Source of the DNA: Meloidogyne chitwoodi
Lineage: Eukaryota; Nematoda; Chromadorea; Rhabditida; Meloidogynidae
Assembly (NCBI GenBank): GCA_015183035.1
Contig: JACZZP010000007.1
Span: 2,294,001-2,358,000, forward strand
Length of the DNA stretch: 64,000 bases
Direction of reading: 5' to 3'
Part shown: positions 15,001 through 28,207 of the stretch, piece after piece
Layout of the letters: each line of letters opens with the position of its first letter
How positions within the stretch are numbered: position 1 is the first letter of the stretch
The notes under the pieces: model-generated
What the model saw: only the letters and a program-made list of their open reading frames with translations
Database searches by the model: none
What the model was told of the DNA's origin: nothing
Made by a program: the position numbers and the translations under genes

Positions 15001-16130
15001 TGTCAAAATTTTTAAAAATTAAAAAAGAATTTTTTTTTTTAATTAATTAAAAAATCAAAAAATTAAAAAAAAAACAATTAAAAAAAAAATCGTTCTTGCA
15101 GTTTTTAAGCGCTAACAGTTCACCTCCCTTGCGTTTAAAAGCTGCATTTTTAAAAATAAACTTTAAAATTTATTTTTTTATTAAATTTTATTTTTATATA
15201 AATATTATTTACTCTCTTTTATTTTTAATTTTCACAATTTTCGTAAAATCTCCTTTTTATTTTTTAAAATTTCAGTGCCGGCCAATTACCCCTCTTTCCT
15301 CTTTAAAAATCATTTTCTTTCTTTTCTTGATCTCCTTTTTTATTTTCTTTTATTTCCTTTCTCTTTAGCCTATTTCCTGCGCTTTTTATATTATTTTATT
15401 TTTGAATAAAATAAAAAAAATTTTTTTTTATTTTTTATTTTGCACGCAAACATGTAAAAATCCTGAAATTAAGGGGGAAGGATTGTACGCTTATTTTGCT
15501 TAGTAAAGCCTTTCCTTTCTTTTCTTTAAACCTTTAAATATATTTTTATAAAACAATTTATTTTTGTCTATCCTTTTAATGAAAATACACGGAAAAGGGT
15601 CTTTTGAGTCTGAGGGAAAGAATTCCAAAAATAGGTAGGATTGCTCTTTTTATTTTTCTGAGACTCTAATGACCCTTTTTATAGAAATAAGGATATATTT
15701 GGTTAAACCACAATGTGCGTGCAATTTTTATATTTTGAAAGAGACGGGGATAATTAGAGGAAAAAGGAGAGGCAATTTTAAAGTGAACAACAACAACAAT
15801 CTTGCCACACTCCAAAATGAAACAAAAAATGAATAAATAGTCCACCCTGAAATTAATTAATTTTTTTTTCTAAATTTATTAATAATACAATAATTTTAAA
15901 TTTATAAAATATTAAATATTCTCAGACTCTAATGTCCTTAGATTTTAAATTCTGAGACTCTAATGTTCAAAGTATTTAAAGTCAGATATTTGAGTCTTGT
16001 TAAGACATTAGAGTCAGACATTTATAATTCTAAGACATTAGAGTCTTGGTAAGACATTAGAGTCTTCACAAAAATTCTCCAAGAAAATGCTTGGTTAATA
16101 TAATAATTAATTAATTAAAAAGTAGCTTGT

Positions 16131-16210
16131 CTCTCTTCTTTTCTTCTACTCTCTCTTCTTTTCTTCTACTCTCTCTTCTTTTCTTCTACTCTCTCTTCTT
16201 TTCTTCTACT
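16131..16210 (+). repeat. Four perfect copies of a 20-bp pyrimidine repeat
   Basis: The unit CTCTCTTCTTTTCTTCTACT is repeated four times without a mismatch. One strand is almost pure pyrimidine. It lies in the gene-free stretch and sits just after a cluster of AGACTCTAATG motifs (15924-16064). Confidence 0.9.
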
Positions 16211-17099
16211 CTTTCTCTCTTTATTATAATTAAATCCGCCTATTATTATTTCTCATATTTTAAAGCGCAACATTGCTTATTTAATTGGATATAAAAATAA
16301 AAGAAGAAGAAAAAAAATAAAATTGCAGCTAATAAATATTTATTTTTATCTAAATAATTTTTAGGAAATTTTAAAAATTAATTTTTAAATTTATTTTTAT
16401 TAATTTCTCTGACCTCTAATTAAATTTATTTTTTTTTTAATTTTTTCAATTCCCACTCTATATTTAATTTTAAAAAAAGGAAAAATTAAAAGAAGATTCT
16501 TCTAAAATATTTAATTGAGAAAAAGAAATTATTTTTCTTTTCTATTTTCATTAATTTAGTTAAACGAGACTGGCACGCATCTCTCTTTTTACCATTTCTA
16601 ATTTTAATTTTTTTATTTTTTTAAAAGGCAAACTTTAAAAAAAAATAAATTTATTAAAAACTAAATTTATTTTGATCTTTTTTAAATAATTAAAAAAAAA
16701 TATTAATTAATTTAAAAAAATAATCCCTTTTTGCCTAACTTATGGTCAGAATATTCCTTCCTTCTCTCTTTAAAAAATAGACACACAAAGAGAAAAATAA
16801 ATAAATAATAATATTATATTTACTTTGTACTTTTTTCCCAACACCTTTTTTATTTTAATAATTTTTTTCTTTTATTTTTAAAAATCCTAAAAAATGCCGC
16901 CTTTTTATATATCTTTTAAATAAATATAAATAGCTGTTATTATTATTATTTATGGGAAATTCCATGAAAACAAAGAAAAAATAAAAAATTGAGTGTTAAG
17001 ATTAAATAGGAAGTGGGAGAAACTAAAAAATAGGTGAAGAATTTTTGCTTTGATTTATTATTTGTTTCTTATTTCAATTTTAAATTATTTAGTATTTTT

Positions 17100-20000
17100 A
17101 TTCTGTATTTTTTGTATTTTTGAGTCCATTGTAAATAAATACAAAAATATAAAAATACAAAAATCAGAATTATTTTTTAAGTTTGTAATGTTCTGATTTA
17201 TATTTTTTCTGTATTTTCATTTTTGACTTTAAAAAAGGCAGAAATACAAATCAGAATTATGCTTAGTTCTTCTGGTTTACTTTTTTAAAAGTACACAAAC
17301 AAAATTCTGATTTTTGTATTTATTAGTTAAATTAATGATAATAATTAAAAAAATTTTTATTTAAGACTCAAATAGTTAAAAATAATATAATAAATATTTT
17401 TACACCTTTTTTTTAATATTTGCATGATATTTTTCCTTTTTATTATTTTTGACATTTCTCCTCTTTTTTTAAGACGTTCATCCATGCAATATATTAACAA
17501 ACAAAAATGCGCGGCCGTTATATGAAGCATTTCTTTATTTTTTTATTATTATTTTTTGTTCACTTTCCCACAATCGGCCTTTCTTTTTATTTTTTTAACA
17601 CTTTTTCTTTCAAAACGGAAAGAAAAAATATTTAAAAATATTAAAAATTAAGAGAATAATTAATAGGCTAATATCAGAAAATACAAAAATCAGAATTAGT
17701 ATGCTATAAATATACTAAATTAGATTGAAAAAAATAATTCTGATTTATTTGTATTTTTCTCTTAAAAAATGTTTTTTACGAACTTAACAAGAAAATAAAA
17801 AAAGGAAGCTAAGGAAATTGTATTTTTGCCACTTTTACTTTAAAAATGCATTTTAAAATATTTTTTTAACTAAAGATGTGTTTTTCTCCATTTTAACCAA
17901 TTTTTTAAGTTTAAAAAAGACTAAAATACAAATCAGAATTAGTATCATCAAGTTTATTTTTGAAAATACAAATCGAAATTCTGATTTTTGTATTTATTAG
18001 TTAAGTTTGTTACAATTCTGATTTATACATATTTTTAATTATTTTGAATATTTTTCATTTAAATATGTATACCATTCTATTAAAAATCAGAATTTTGTTG
18101 TGTTTTGTTTTATTAAGCTTGAACTCAAAGCCTGTGTTTTCTTTAATTGTATTTAAGCTTTAAACTTAAAACTTTTTGTATTTTCTTTTTTATAATCTTT
18201 TTGTATTTTCTTTATAAATTTTTTTGTATTTTTTCTTTTTAATTCAATCTTTAATCTAATATTGTTGCAACTTTTCTACTTTTTTATTTATTATTTTTCA
18301 AAAACACAGGTGCAATATCAATAAAAGTCTGGTAAAAAATAATATATTTTGTAGTAATTTGTGTGTGTCATCCATCTAAATTTATTTTTTTATTTTCTTT
18401 TGGCTTTTCCTTACCGCTTTTTTTTCTTTTCTTTTTTGCTTTAAACTTTAAGTAGTAGATCGGCTTTCCTATAAAATTTTTTTCTTTTTTAAATAAAAAA
18501 GCGATGGATTTGAAAAGGTTTTGATACGAGAAAAAAATAATAACTTAAATCTTTCACAAGAGCAATTGGCCACAAAGCGCAAAGACCGACCCTGGCACTC
18601 CTTTTTTCTTTTATTTTTTAAGAGAAAAAATATACAATTATTTTTCCCTATTGAATATAAGTTGAGTCTTTGAATTATAACTCATGAATGAATTAACCGA
18701 TTTTTATAAAATTAGTATCATTCGATAGGGAATTAAATTCTCTACAAATGAATATTTAAATCAAAATTTTAGATAGATTTGCAAAAAAGTTATACTCAAA
18801 AAACTAACATTTTTCGATAAAATTAAGGGTTTTTTGAAAATTGTAGATTCTAAATTCTACCAAATATTTTTAGATTAATTATATTTTGTAAAAAATTTAA
18901 TTCTCTATTAAACGATATTTTAATATTTTTAAACAATTAATTTCTTCAAAAGTTATAAAGGCTAGAACTTTAACTTACTTTTAGGACTCAAAATGCCTCA
19001 TTTATTTGATCATGAACTGCCAATTTCTCTTCACTCAATTTATCCTTCCTGATGGCCACAAATTTGCGGCCCGCCTTTTGCTTTTTTATTATTTGCTTTT
19101 TTTGCATTTTTTGCACATTTAAGGAGCGCAAACAACCATGAATAACTGTCCTTTACATAAAGATATATTTCCTTTATTTATTTTTTTTTAATTTCTAAAT
19201 TTTTTTATTTTATTTAATAAATGTAAAAGGAAAATGTATAAAATTTATTTTAAAAAAATCTCTAAAAATTTTAATTTTCTCAAAATAAATAAATTTCAAA
19301 ATATTAAATTATTTTTTTTCTTCTTTAATTTTCAACTAAAAAATTTCGATTTTAAATAATTATTTTTTTTTAAATTTAATAAGCCATCTTTTCTTAATAA
19401 ACATTAATAAAATGGCCCTTCTACATAACAGAAGCAATTTAACAATTTTCTGGCCGTTTTCCCCTCATAAAAATTTAAAAGAAAAGCGTTTCTACTCTAT
19501 TTTTTCTTTTTTATTGTGTTTTCTCAGTATTATTTACTTTCAAGTTTAATTTTCTGTGCCATTTTATTATTTTGTTGATCAATGGTAAAATAATATACCG
19601 CTTTTCTTTTGTGAGGAAAAAATACAACGAAAAGAAAAATTCTGGTTAGTTTAAAAATCTATGTATTAAAAAAAATAAAAATTCTGATTTGTTATTAAAT
19701 AGCAAAAACACATCATGAATGATATTTAAAATTGAAAAACACAAATTATTCTGTTTGCCTATAAGTTAAAAATCAGATCAAAATAAAAACACAAAGTAGA
19801 AAAATAGTAAAAATACAAATCAGAATTTTTATATACCCCTTTATTATTTTCTATGTATTTAGCTGTATATACATTTTTTTTAATTTTTAGAAAAATCCAT
19901 GTAAAACAAATGCGCGAGAAGGTAAACAAAAAAAGTAAAGATTTAAGGGTTAAAAATGAGGATAATATATTTAAGTACATAATTTATTCTGAAAAGAATA

Positions 20001-21000
20001 CATATAATAGTTAAAATATATTAGCAATAGGTTGACTGGTTTAAGTGTTCTGGTTTTTTAGAGTTATAATTGTTTTGTGTTTTTAACATAAAAAAGAAAC
20101 AAAGAAAATTAAGCATATGTATATTGTATTTTACATGTAAATAAATTCTGATTTGTATTATTTTTACAATTTTTCAAGTTTGTATTTTTATTTTGTTCTG
20201 ATTTTTATTTATTAAGAAAACAGAATAATTCGTGTTTTTAAGCATAGTTCTGATTTGTTTTTTTAAATTATTTAATCAGAATTCTGAGTTGTATTTTTAA
20301 ATAAACTTCTGAATAACTCACTAAATAAACTTCATTATATTATCTAGTAATTTACTTTATATTTAAATATTTGTCTTGCGCACAATCGAGAACAAAAAGA
20401 CAATAGTAAAAGAAGCTCAAGTGCCTTTCGAAAAAATAAAAAGATAGGCAAAAATTATTTATGTTATGGATTTTTGCTGGTCAATTCATTGTGTTGGCTT
20501 TTCCATGTAATTTTTTTACAAATTGCTTGTATTTTTTATTTTAGGATTTTTTAATTTTTGAAAAAATATTACGTATCAATTTATTTATTTTTTTATTTCC
20601 CAGACACTCATTTTTTGCACTGATATAAGTATCGTGAATCATTAGAGTATAAGGGAAAACACCAAATTTTATTTATTTTTTATTAAATAATTTTATTTTA
20701 TAAATGTTAATTATTTTTGAGTTTAAGAATGGCACTGAAACGTCCACATTTTTATTTACTTTAAATAATTAAGAATTCTTGTCTATTAAAAATAGTAAAA
20801 ACACAAATCAGAAATTAATAAAATATTTACAACTAGAATTCTGATTTGCTTTAAAAAAGAAAAAACACATTTTCACAAACTTGATTAAATAAATCAGAAT
20901 TACAACTTTATTGTACGCAATAAAAATACAATATAGATTTTGTTTAATAAAATAAAAAATACAAATCAGAATTTAAATAAAACATTTAATTTTTCTGATT
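17100..21000. repeat. Field of dispersed AATACAAATCAGAATT motifs in both orientations
   Basis: The word CAGAATT or its complement AATTCTG, usually extended to ACAAATCAGAATT, occurs more than twenty times over about 4 kb. Examples lie near 17160, 17243, 17303, 17690, 17740, 17932, 17970, 18012, 18085, 19684, 19815, 20146, 20275, 20805, 20838, 20890 and 20960. Spacing is irregular and both orientations are present, so it is not a simple satellite. The same word is enriched again in jph-1 introns (51595-52250) and at 54340-54430. Confidence 0.65.
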
Positions 21001-22239
21001 AATCTTCTGACTCAATTTTCCTTTTTTTTACAAACTTCTTTTTTTCTCATGACCGGAATTACTAACTAGTAGTTAATCACTGTGTTTTGTTTATACAACG
21101 CGATAACAAACATATTTAAACCAACAAAAAATGTTTCTCTCTCTAAATTTATTTTTTCTTTTTTATTTTTAGTAATTGCTTAATTGGATTTTCTTCTCTA
21201 CACAACATTTTGCCCTTATTTTAAATTAATTCTTTTTTCTTCTATTATTTTTAATTTTTTTATTGTTCTCTCATAGGAATTTTTTTCAAAAAAAACTTTT
21301 TTTATGGGAATACTGCCTACAGGTTTTTTAATTTTTTAAAAGATTTTTATCGAAGATAAACAAAATTATATAATAATAATAATATTTTTATCTCTTATTT
21401 AATTCAAAAATTAATATTTATATAATTATTTTAGTAAGAGGACGTTTCGGTGCGAGGCCATAAAACAGTCAAAATAATTTTTTAACTTATGAAATTTTGT
21501 ATGAATAATCTCTAAAGTGTTTTCTAGCTAATATAAAAATTTTAAAATTTTAAGTTTTGTATAAGTGGAATTATAAGGAAAAATATCCAACTGTCCAACT
21601 TAAACTATTTTAATTTTATTTTTTTTAAATAATCTAAAAATTAGAATATAATATTTTTAAGTTATATTTGCATATTTTTAAAAAATATTTTTATTATTTT
21701 TCTAGAAAAATGATTTTTGGTTTTCTCATGTTCACGTAACAATTTTATTTCTTTTTTTGCTAAAAAAATATTTTTTTATTAGTAGTTTTTTCACGCCTTA
21801 AATAACAAATTTTCTTTAACATACAAAACATCTTTTTAAATAACCAAACTTTTATATAAAATATTTTTTGGATGATTGAATTATTTTTTTCCTTCTTCAT
21901 TAATTATCGCTTAGTTAAGTACTTACTCTCTTCATCACTCATTTATTTGTTTTTTTATAAAATAATTTTTTTGACATGCTCTATTGGATAATAACGATTA
22001 GGGGAGAGAGTCGAGATTGAAAAGTGATTGGAAATATTTTTTTTAATTTTTTAAAGTTAATTAGACCAAATTTTTAATTTTTATTAGACCCCCAAATTTA
22101 TTTAAAAAAGTTAAAAAAAAATTTAAAAAAATTAAAATATTATTAGAAAAAAAACATTTTTTAAATTAATATAACAATTTTTAATTAAAAAACATTTTTA
22201 AATATTTTTTCTTCCTCAAAATAAACAGAATTAATTAAA

Positions 22240-22310
22240 AGTCCAACTAGTAGCTTTTTTAAATTATCAGAATCTTAAGTTTGCGTTTTAAAAGCTGTAA
22301 AAAGGTTGGT
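22240..22310. repeat. Short inverted-repeat element, copy 1
   Basis: About 65-70 bp beginning TCCAACTAGTAGCTTTTTTA and ending TTTTAAAAGCTGTAAA, so the two ends are loosely inverted (AGCTTTTTTA against TAAAAAGCT). Two further copies with the same ends and spacing lie at 22921-22985 and 62948-63013. Confidence 0.6.
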
Positions 22311-22920
22311 TTAATTTAAAACTTTTTTTCCCTTTTGTTTTAATCAATTAAAACATTAAAAAATGTTTTAATTATTTTCCAAGTTTTAACTATTTTATTA
22401 CACTAAAAAATACTTTTTAATGCTATTCAACTATTTATTTACCTAAAATTGCCCTCATTTAATTTTTTTGTGTTTTTATCGCTAAAATATATCTAATAAA
22501 GAAAAGAGTTAGTTTATATTGAGGAAAATAAAAAAAATAAAAAATAATAATATTTAAGAAAAAAAAACAAGCAAAATGTGTTCTCCTCTTAATTTAACTT
22601 GTTCTTCATGTCCTTCAGTAAAATAATTCCTTTTCTTTTATTTAAAAATAATGGTTTGATGACTTGACATTTATTTTTATTTTTTAGAGTCAATTAAGAA
22701 TAAATACCTATTTTTATTTATTTTTTAAAATAAATAATATAATTAAAGAAGGGGAAGAGAAAGAAGATTAGGGGCGGAGTAAATCTTTAATTTTTTAATT
22801 TTATTAGTAATAAAAAAATTTTTTTAATGCTTATTATTTTTTTTTAAATTAAAAAGAGTCTATTTTCTTAGAAAATACCCTTTTTAAATTTTATTTTTAA
22901 TTTTAAAATAAATTAAATTA

Positions 22921-22985
22921 AAGTCCAACCAGTAGCTTTTTTAAAATGGTCAGATGCTTTGGTTGTTTTAAAAAAGCTGTAAAGA
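22921..22985. repeat. Short inverted-repeat element, copy 2
   Basis: Begins AGTCCAACCAGTAGCTTTTT and ends TTTTAAAAAAGCTGTAAAG, with TGGTCAG in the middle. It matches the copies at 22240-22310 and 62948-63013. Confidence 0.6.
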
Positions 22986-23851
22986 AATAATTTTACTGAT
23001 TTTTTTTGTTTTTTTATTTTTTAACTATTTTAGACGTTAGAAAATTTAATTTAAATATTTTATAATTTTTTATTTGATATTTAAATAATTTAAAAAATTA
23101 AATAGTTTTTAGGGGAATATTTTCTAAAAATTTGAGCTATTTTTTTAATTTTTTCAAAAAAATTTTTTTTTCTTTCAATTCATCTCTTTTAAACCTTTAA
23201 AAATTTATAAAATATTTTTTTCTTATTTATTTTCTAAAAATATATAAAAATTTATTTTTATTATTTTGTCAATTGCCTTTATCTCTTCTTAGAACAAGCA
23301 CATTCATTTAAATATTTTTTTTGTTAAAATCCTTTTTCTCGCGCTAATAAAATAAAATATTTATTTTATTCTTTTTTCTAAAGAACAATGTTCTTGAAAT
23401 TTATTTTTTTGTAAAATTTGTTTTTGCTTGTTTTCTCTCTAAGCCTTTTCAGTGCGCGAAGCTTCTTTCCACCTTCTTTTTTTGTTTTTTAAATAAAAGA
23501 AAATAATAAAGTGAATGTCCTTCCATATTTCTCGTTTCTTTAAAAGAAAAGAACATATCCCTCCTGACAAAAGAAAAAAAAATTTTTTTAAAAAGGAGGG
23601 AGAGAATAATGTGTTGCTGACCATCGGGGCCTTCACTCATTTTCATTTCCTCCTTTTATTATTATTTTTTCTTTTTTTCCTTCAAAAAGCGCAAAACCCT
23701 CTTCTTTAAATCTTCTTTTATGTAAATATTTTTTTCTGCTTTTTAATAATTTTTTTTCAATTTTTTTTGTCTAATTCCTTCTTCATTTCCCCTTATAAAT
23801 ACCCTAAAATAATTAAAATTAATTTCCTTTTTTAGGATATAATTTTTAAAA

Positions 23852-26800
23852 ATGAAGTTTTCATCCAATTCTATGGTAAAACAACAAATTTATTATTTTA
23901 AAACATTTTCTCCTGTTAAAATTAATTTTCTGCTCAACATTCTAATTATTGCTGTTTTGATGCTTTTTTCATCATTAGAGGCAGAAGAGACGGCAAAGAA
24001 AAATACAAAAATTTCAAATATTAAAAACAACCCTTATTTTATCCAAAAAAGTGATGACAAATTAGCAACAACAAAAAATTCAATGTTTTGGTTAAGTGTT
24101 GAAATTAATTCGGTTGAGTTTAGAAAGGGCTGTTTGAGTACTGCCTTGTGTCACAGACCAACGTTTAAATTGGTACAAGTTTTTTAATTATTAAAAAATT
24201 AAAAAAATATTTTTTAATTTAATCTTGTTACCATTCGATAGAGCAAAAAATTCTCTATAAAATGGGATAAAAATTGGAATTTTAGATAAATAATTGAAAG
24301 ATTTAATCGAGTAAAACTAGCATTTTTGGGAGGAAAATGGAGTTTTTAAATAATAACTTTTTTATTTTCTAACCTAAAATTTTGTTTCTTATATCATTTT
24401 GTAGAAAATTTAATTTTCTATCAAATGATACCATTTTTATTGAAATTGAACTATCCATTCAAGCGATATTAAAGTTAGAGTAAACCTAGTCAAATTACAG
24501 CGTATTGTGTTTACATGGTTAAGTCGGTAGTGTTATCCACTACAATGGAAAAGGACGCGGGTTCGAATCCCACTGTTGGCAAATATTTTTAAAATAATTT
24601 TAAAAAACAGAAAAAAAATAAAAAAATTTTAAATAATTAAACAAACATAAAAATAATTTTTTTACAAATTTATAGAGTCAAACAATGACTTTAAATAGCC
24701 AAACAGTAATGATGAGTTGGCCAATGGAGGGAGGCGCTGAAACTCTTTTGCAGGTTTTTCTAAAGTTTTTTTAAATAAAAATAAATGTAAACACAAATTG
24801 TTTTTAATGGGTTTTTGCCCAGTTTTAATTTTAAAAAGTCGGTAAAAACCTTTTAACTTTATTTTTGCGCGAATTTAAAAGAAAGAGGTTTTTGCCTTAT
24901 TTTCGCCCCATGCAAAAAAAAACTTTAAAAAAAGCCATTTCCCTTTTTTATGGACTTTATCCTCTTTTTAATTTTCTTTAATGCTTTTTCTATTTTTTGC
25001 AAGTAAACATTTGTGGCTAAAATTACAACATTAAAAAGTACCGACAGACTAATTGCTATAACAAAAATCATCGGAAAATTTAAAAAGAAAAATAATGGTT
25101 ATTAATGGCCCTCAATCAACCTTGGGGCGACAAAAGTCTTTTCTTTTTGCCCTTAAAAAAGCAATTTTTCTTTCCCCATATTTTTACTTGCATCCGGAAG
25201 AGAGATTTGCACAGATTGACTCGTCTCAGTTTTAACGATGTAAATCTGCAATTGATGAACTTATTTTTAATATTTTTGGCTTAATTAGATAGAGAATTAA
25301 ATTTTCTATCAAATAAAATTAAAAAATAAAATTTTGGTTTTTTTTGAAAAAAAGTTATTGACGAAAAAATGACATTTATTGAAGAAATGGTGATTTTTTT
25401 GGATGTTTTTTGACCAGAACTTTTTTGTTTAATTATCTAAAATTCTGATTTTAATTTTATTTGGTAGAGAATTTAATTCTCTATCGATTGATACTTAATT
25501 TGTTTAAAAAGGTTCACGCGTTCTTGAGTTATGCTTCCAGAAATGAACCGACCCATTTTCTCTCTTTGCTTTTTCAACTACAACTTTTCTCAAAAATTAT
25601 TTATAAACTTGTTTTTAGTTTTGTTTAATAGAGAATTTAATTCTCTATCGATTGATACTTAATTTGTTTAAAAAGGTTTATTTATTGGTGAGTTATAAGG
25701 CTGGAACTGAACCGTCCCTTTTTAATTATTTTTTCTCTAAATTTCCTCATTTTCTCACATTTCCAAAACTAATTTCCTGTGGCGTTTTTACTTCTTTTAT
25801 TTAATGCCGCTTTTGCGCTCTTTTTTCTTTATAAAAATAATGTTGAACGTTAAAAGAGATATCACATTTCTTTAAAATTATTTTTGTTGTTCTCTGTTGG
25901 GGAGATAATATTTTTAAAAATAAAATAAACGGAAAGAAGAAGAACATAAATTTACTTAAAAATAATAATAAATATATAAACCTTTTTAAATATTATATAT
26001 ACTTTTATTTTTATGTTTTGACCTGAAAAAGCTGCGCAAACATTAAAACAAAAATAAATATATTTATTTTTTATTTACTTTAAGTTTTAAGACAAAATGC
26101 CAAACTTTTAAAATGTCAAAAAGACAAAATGCCAAAAATCTAATTTTGCCAAAAAATTAATTATTTAATTATAGAGGGATATTCTACACCCATTTATTTC
26201 ACATTGGGCATTTGGAGAGCCTGAGGATGTTTCTATAGGCTGTCAAATTGCTGGAACTGATCCTTCGTTTGGATTTGCACGTGTCTGTGATGAAGCGACC
26301 GCTCGAAGAATTTTTCAAGAAGAAAATGTTAGACAGACTGTTATGGTGATTAAATTATATTTTGGGCGTTTATTAGAGAGTAATAATTCTATTTTAATTT
26401 TAGAGAGGTGTCCGAAATGAAGGATCATCAATTCTCTCAGATAAATCTTCCATTAACCCATTAGAGTCTCAAAATTCCAATACAATATTTGTTCAAATGA
26501 ATGGACGTTGTTTTAATGCTACATTAGCAATACTTAAACATACAGAAAGATGTCCTTGGTGTTTAGATCCAAATGTTGATATTAAAGTTGTTGGAGAAAA
26601 TAATGATGATGAAGAGAGTGGAGGACAGGTTAAAGAAAATTTCAAAAAATTTTTGAAATTTTTTTTTGAAATTTACCTTTTTTTTAGCATCAACTTAAAG
26701 GAACAGATTCTGATAACACTGGAAAGACTATACAATTACAGAATATTCTCATTTTGGTATTATCCGGTGCTGTTGTTTTCTCCTTAAGTGGTGATTTTTA

Positions 26801-28207
26801 ATTTTTTTTTAATTTTTATGAAAGGTTAGGCCTCTATTTTTTTTAATTTTTCGTTTTTTATGCTTCTATTTTTGCTTCTAAAAATTCCTCAATTTTAAAA
26901 TTACCAAAATTATCACAAATTAACAAATTTCCCGAGTGTGTGACCTCGAGTCTCGATTTTCCCCTTATGCCTCGATTAAAAAAAATTTTAAAATTTTTTT
27001 TTAATCTTTCATTTTAAATTCAAAAAATTAAAAAAATTTATTTTTAATTTTTAAAAAAGGTCTTTGTTATGCCCTAACAATACATTGGCGTTATCGTAAA
27101 AGAAAGCCTTTAATAAATAATTCTTCTTTATTAATTCGTTCAAGTAAAAGAATAAATAAAAAAGAAGATAATAATTATTTATTTAATAATAATTCAAAAA
27201 ATAATTCAAAAAGAATTTTAAAATTAATTTCTCCTCCACGTACCCAACGTTCTTTGCCTTGTTCCCCTGAAAAACAAAGAGAAAAATATGAACAACAAAA
27301 ACAACAACAATGTTGTGGGGGAGGAATTAACTCTTCTTCTGCACTTTATCCTCAAGGGGGAGAGCAAAGGTATTATTTAATTATATTTTTTAATTTGCCA
27401 AGACTCATGTGTCCTATTTTTTACATTTGAGTCTTAAATACTTAAAATAGGTACATTAGAGTCTGAACAATATTTTTAGATGTAAATTAGAGTTTAGACT
27501 CTAGTGTAAACAAATTTTCAAATTTTGTTTTATAGAGACACTTGAGTCTCAAAATTTTTAAAATTAAATATTTAAATTTAAGTGCCTATGACGTCCCCTG
27601 GGACAACAAATTTTGTTTGGTGCCTAGACAATGGCTTTTAAATGGGAATTCAACAATTAATAATTCAAATGAACACCGTCCTCCTTCTTTATTTTTTAGC
27701 GGTGGAAGTGAGCCAATACCTTCTTTAGAACAACAACAAATAATACACCCATATGCTACTTGTTATGAATTTAATTGTAATAATGCTAAAGCTCCATCTA
27801 TGACAATTAGTCATCAAGTTAATTATTTATTTTTAGTTAATTTGGACAAAATGCAAAATTAAAAAATAGACAAAATGCCAAAATTAAAAAATAGACAAAA
27901 TGTCCAAAATTAAAAAATAGACAAAATGCCAAAATTAAAAAAACAGACAAAGTGTCCAAAATTAAAAAATAGACAAAATGCCAAAACATTAATTTTTTAA
28001 ATTTAGTCAACACTTCCCCCTCCACCTCCACCCCCTCCACCACCATCATTTCCACCAACAATAATACATTCACAAACATTAAATAGAAGGTCAATAATAC
28101 CAACAAATCAACAACAATCATTTAATATTATTTCCTCCCCAAATACATCAACAACAGCAAATTGTTCTTCTTCTTTTGGAAATGATAGTGGATTAGATAG
28201 TGTTTAA
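23852..28207 (+). CDS. Unrecognised type I single-pass membrane protein with proline-rich tail
   Basis: Eight exons (23852-24172, 24676-24753, 26175-26345, 26404-26628, 26688-26790, 27060-27369, 27583-27817, 28007-28207) join in phase to 547 residues. A hydrophobic stretch at about residues 27-43 looks like a signal sequence with an unusually long N-terminal part. The ectodomain (to about 279) has scattered cysteines, including CLSTALC, SIGCQ, RVCDE, GRCFN and CPWCLDP. A transmembrane helix at about 282-307 is followed by the basic stop WRYRKRK. The cytoplasmic tail has Gln/Asn-rich stretches, the motif AYDVPWDNKF, a run of ten prolines and ends GNDSGLDSV. I do not recognise the family. The AYDVPWDNKF block and polyproline suggest docking of signalling proteins, which is inference. 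Introns 2 (1.4 kb) and 1 carry repeats. Confidence 0.72.
24225..24490. repeat. Inverted-repeat element of the TTCTCTATC family, copy B
   Basis: Begins TACCATTCGATAGAGCAAAA with AATTCTCTAT close by, and ends in the opposite orientation (AATTTTCTATCAAATGATACC near 24410-24434), followed by a TTAAAGTTAGAG tail. Related sequence lies at 18670-18980 (CATTCGATAGGGAATTAAAT ... TTTAATTCTCTATTAAACGA), 25270-25720 and 48650-48730. It sits in intron 1 of the membrane-protein gene. Confidence 0.55.
24505..24585 (+). repeat. tRNA-like A-box/B-box unit 2
   Basis: TGGTTAAGTCGG (24516-24527) and GGTTCGAATCC (24560-24570, a perfect B box) are 44 bases apart. TCCA-CTACAA-TGGA between them could form a short stem. 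The terminal stem does not pair well, so a degenerate tRNA or tRNA-derived repeat is the better reading. It lies in intron 1 of the gene at 23852. Confidence 0.5.
25270..25720. repeat. Inverted-repeat element of the TTCTCTATC family, copy C with a direct duplicate
   Basis: Starts GATAGAGAATTAAATTTTCT and has AATTCTCTATCGATTGATAC near 25472. The segment AATTTAATTCTCTATCGATT through AAAAAGGTT is repeated directly at about 25631-25679. Each is followed by GAGTTATNNNCTNCCAGAA-like sequence ending ...GAACCG. It occupies intron 2 of the membrane-protein gene. Confidence 0.55.
27838..27990 (+). repeat. Tandem ATAGACAAAATGCCAAAATT repeat in an intron
   Basis: About five and a half copies of a 26-28 bp unit fill the intron between exons 7 and 8 of the membrane-protein gene; some copies read GTCCAAA instead of GCCAAA. 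Isolated copies of the same word, GACAAAATGCCAAA, occur at about 26092-26140 in an earlier intron of the gene. Confidence 0.8.

Larger units (their letters stand above)
12057..23851. other. 11.8-kb gene-free, low-complexity stretch
   Basis: Read in all frames, I find no chain of splice-compatible coding pieces here. Open frames such as 15096-15368 and 19759-19980 are low-complexity Phe/Leu/Lys runs without family resemblance. The sequence is extremely AT-rich with many homopolymers. It does hold repeats listed separately: a 20-bp tandem array at 16131, a dense field of CAGAATT/AATTCTG motifs at 17.1-21.0 kb and two copies of a short inverted-repeat element at 22.2-23.0 kb. At 12636-12775 there are several inverted and direct copies of a GATCTTTTGGG word. 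It may include the upstream control region of the gene at 23852. Confidence 0.6.

Noticed and set aside
15096..15368. 90-residue Phe-rich open frame
   Set aside because: Pure low-complexity AT/pyrimidine sequence with no splice context or family resemblance.
16131..16210. CRISPR-like array
   Set aside because: The repeats are directly adjacent with no spacers, and the genome is eukaryotic.
24505..24585. A functional tRNA gene
   Set aside because: B box is perfect but the 7-bp acceptor stem does not pair; kept as a tRNA-like repeat instead.
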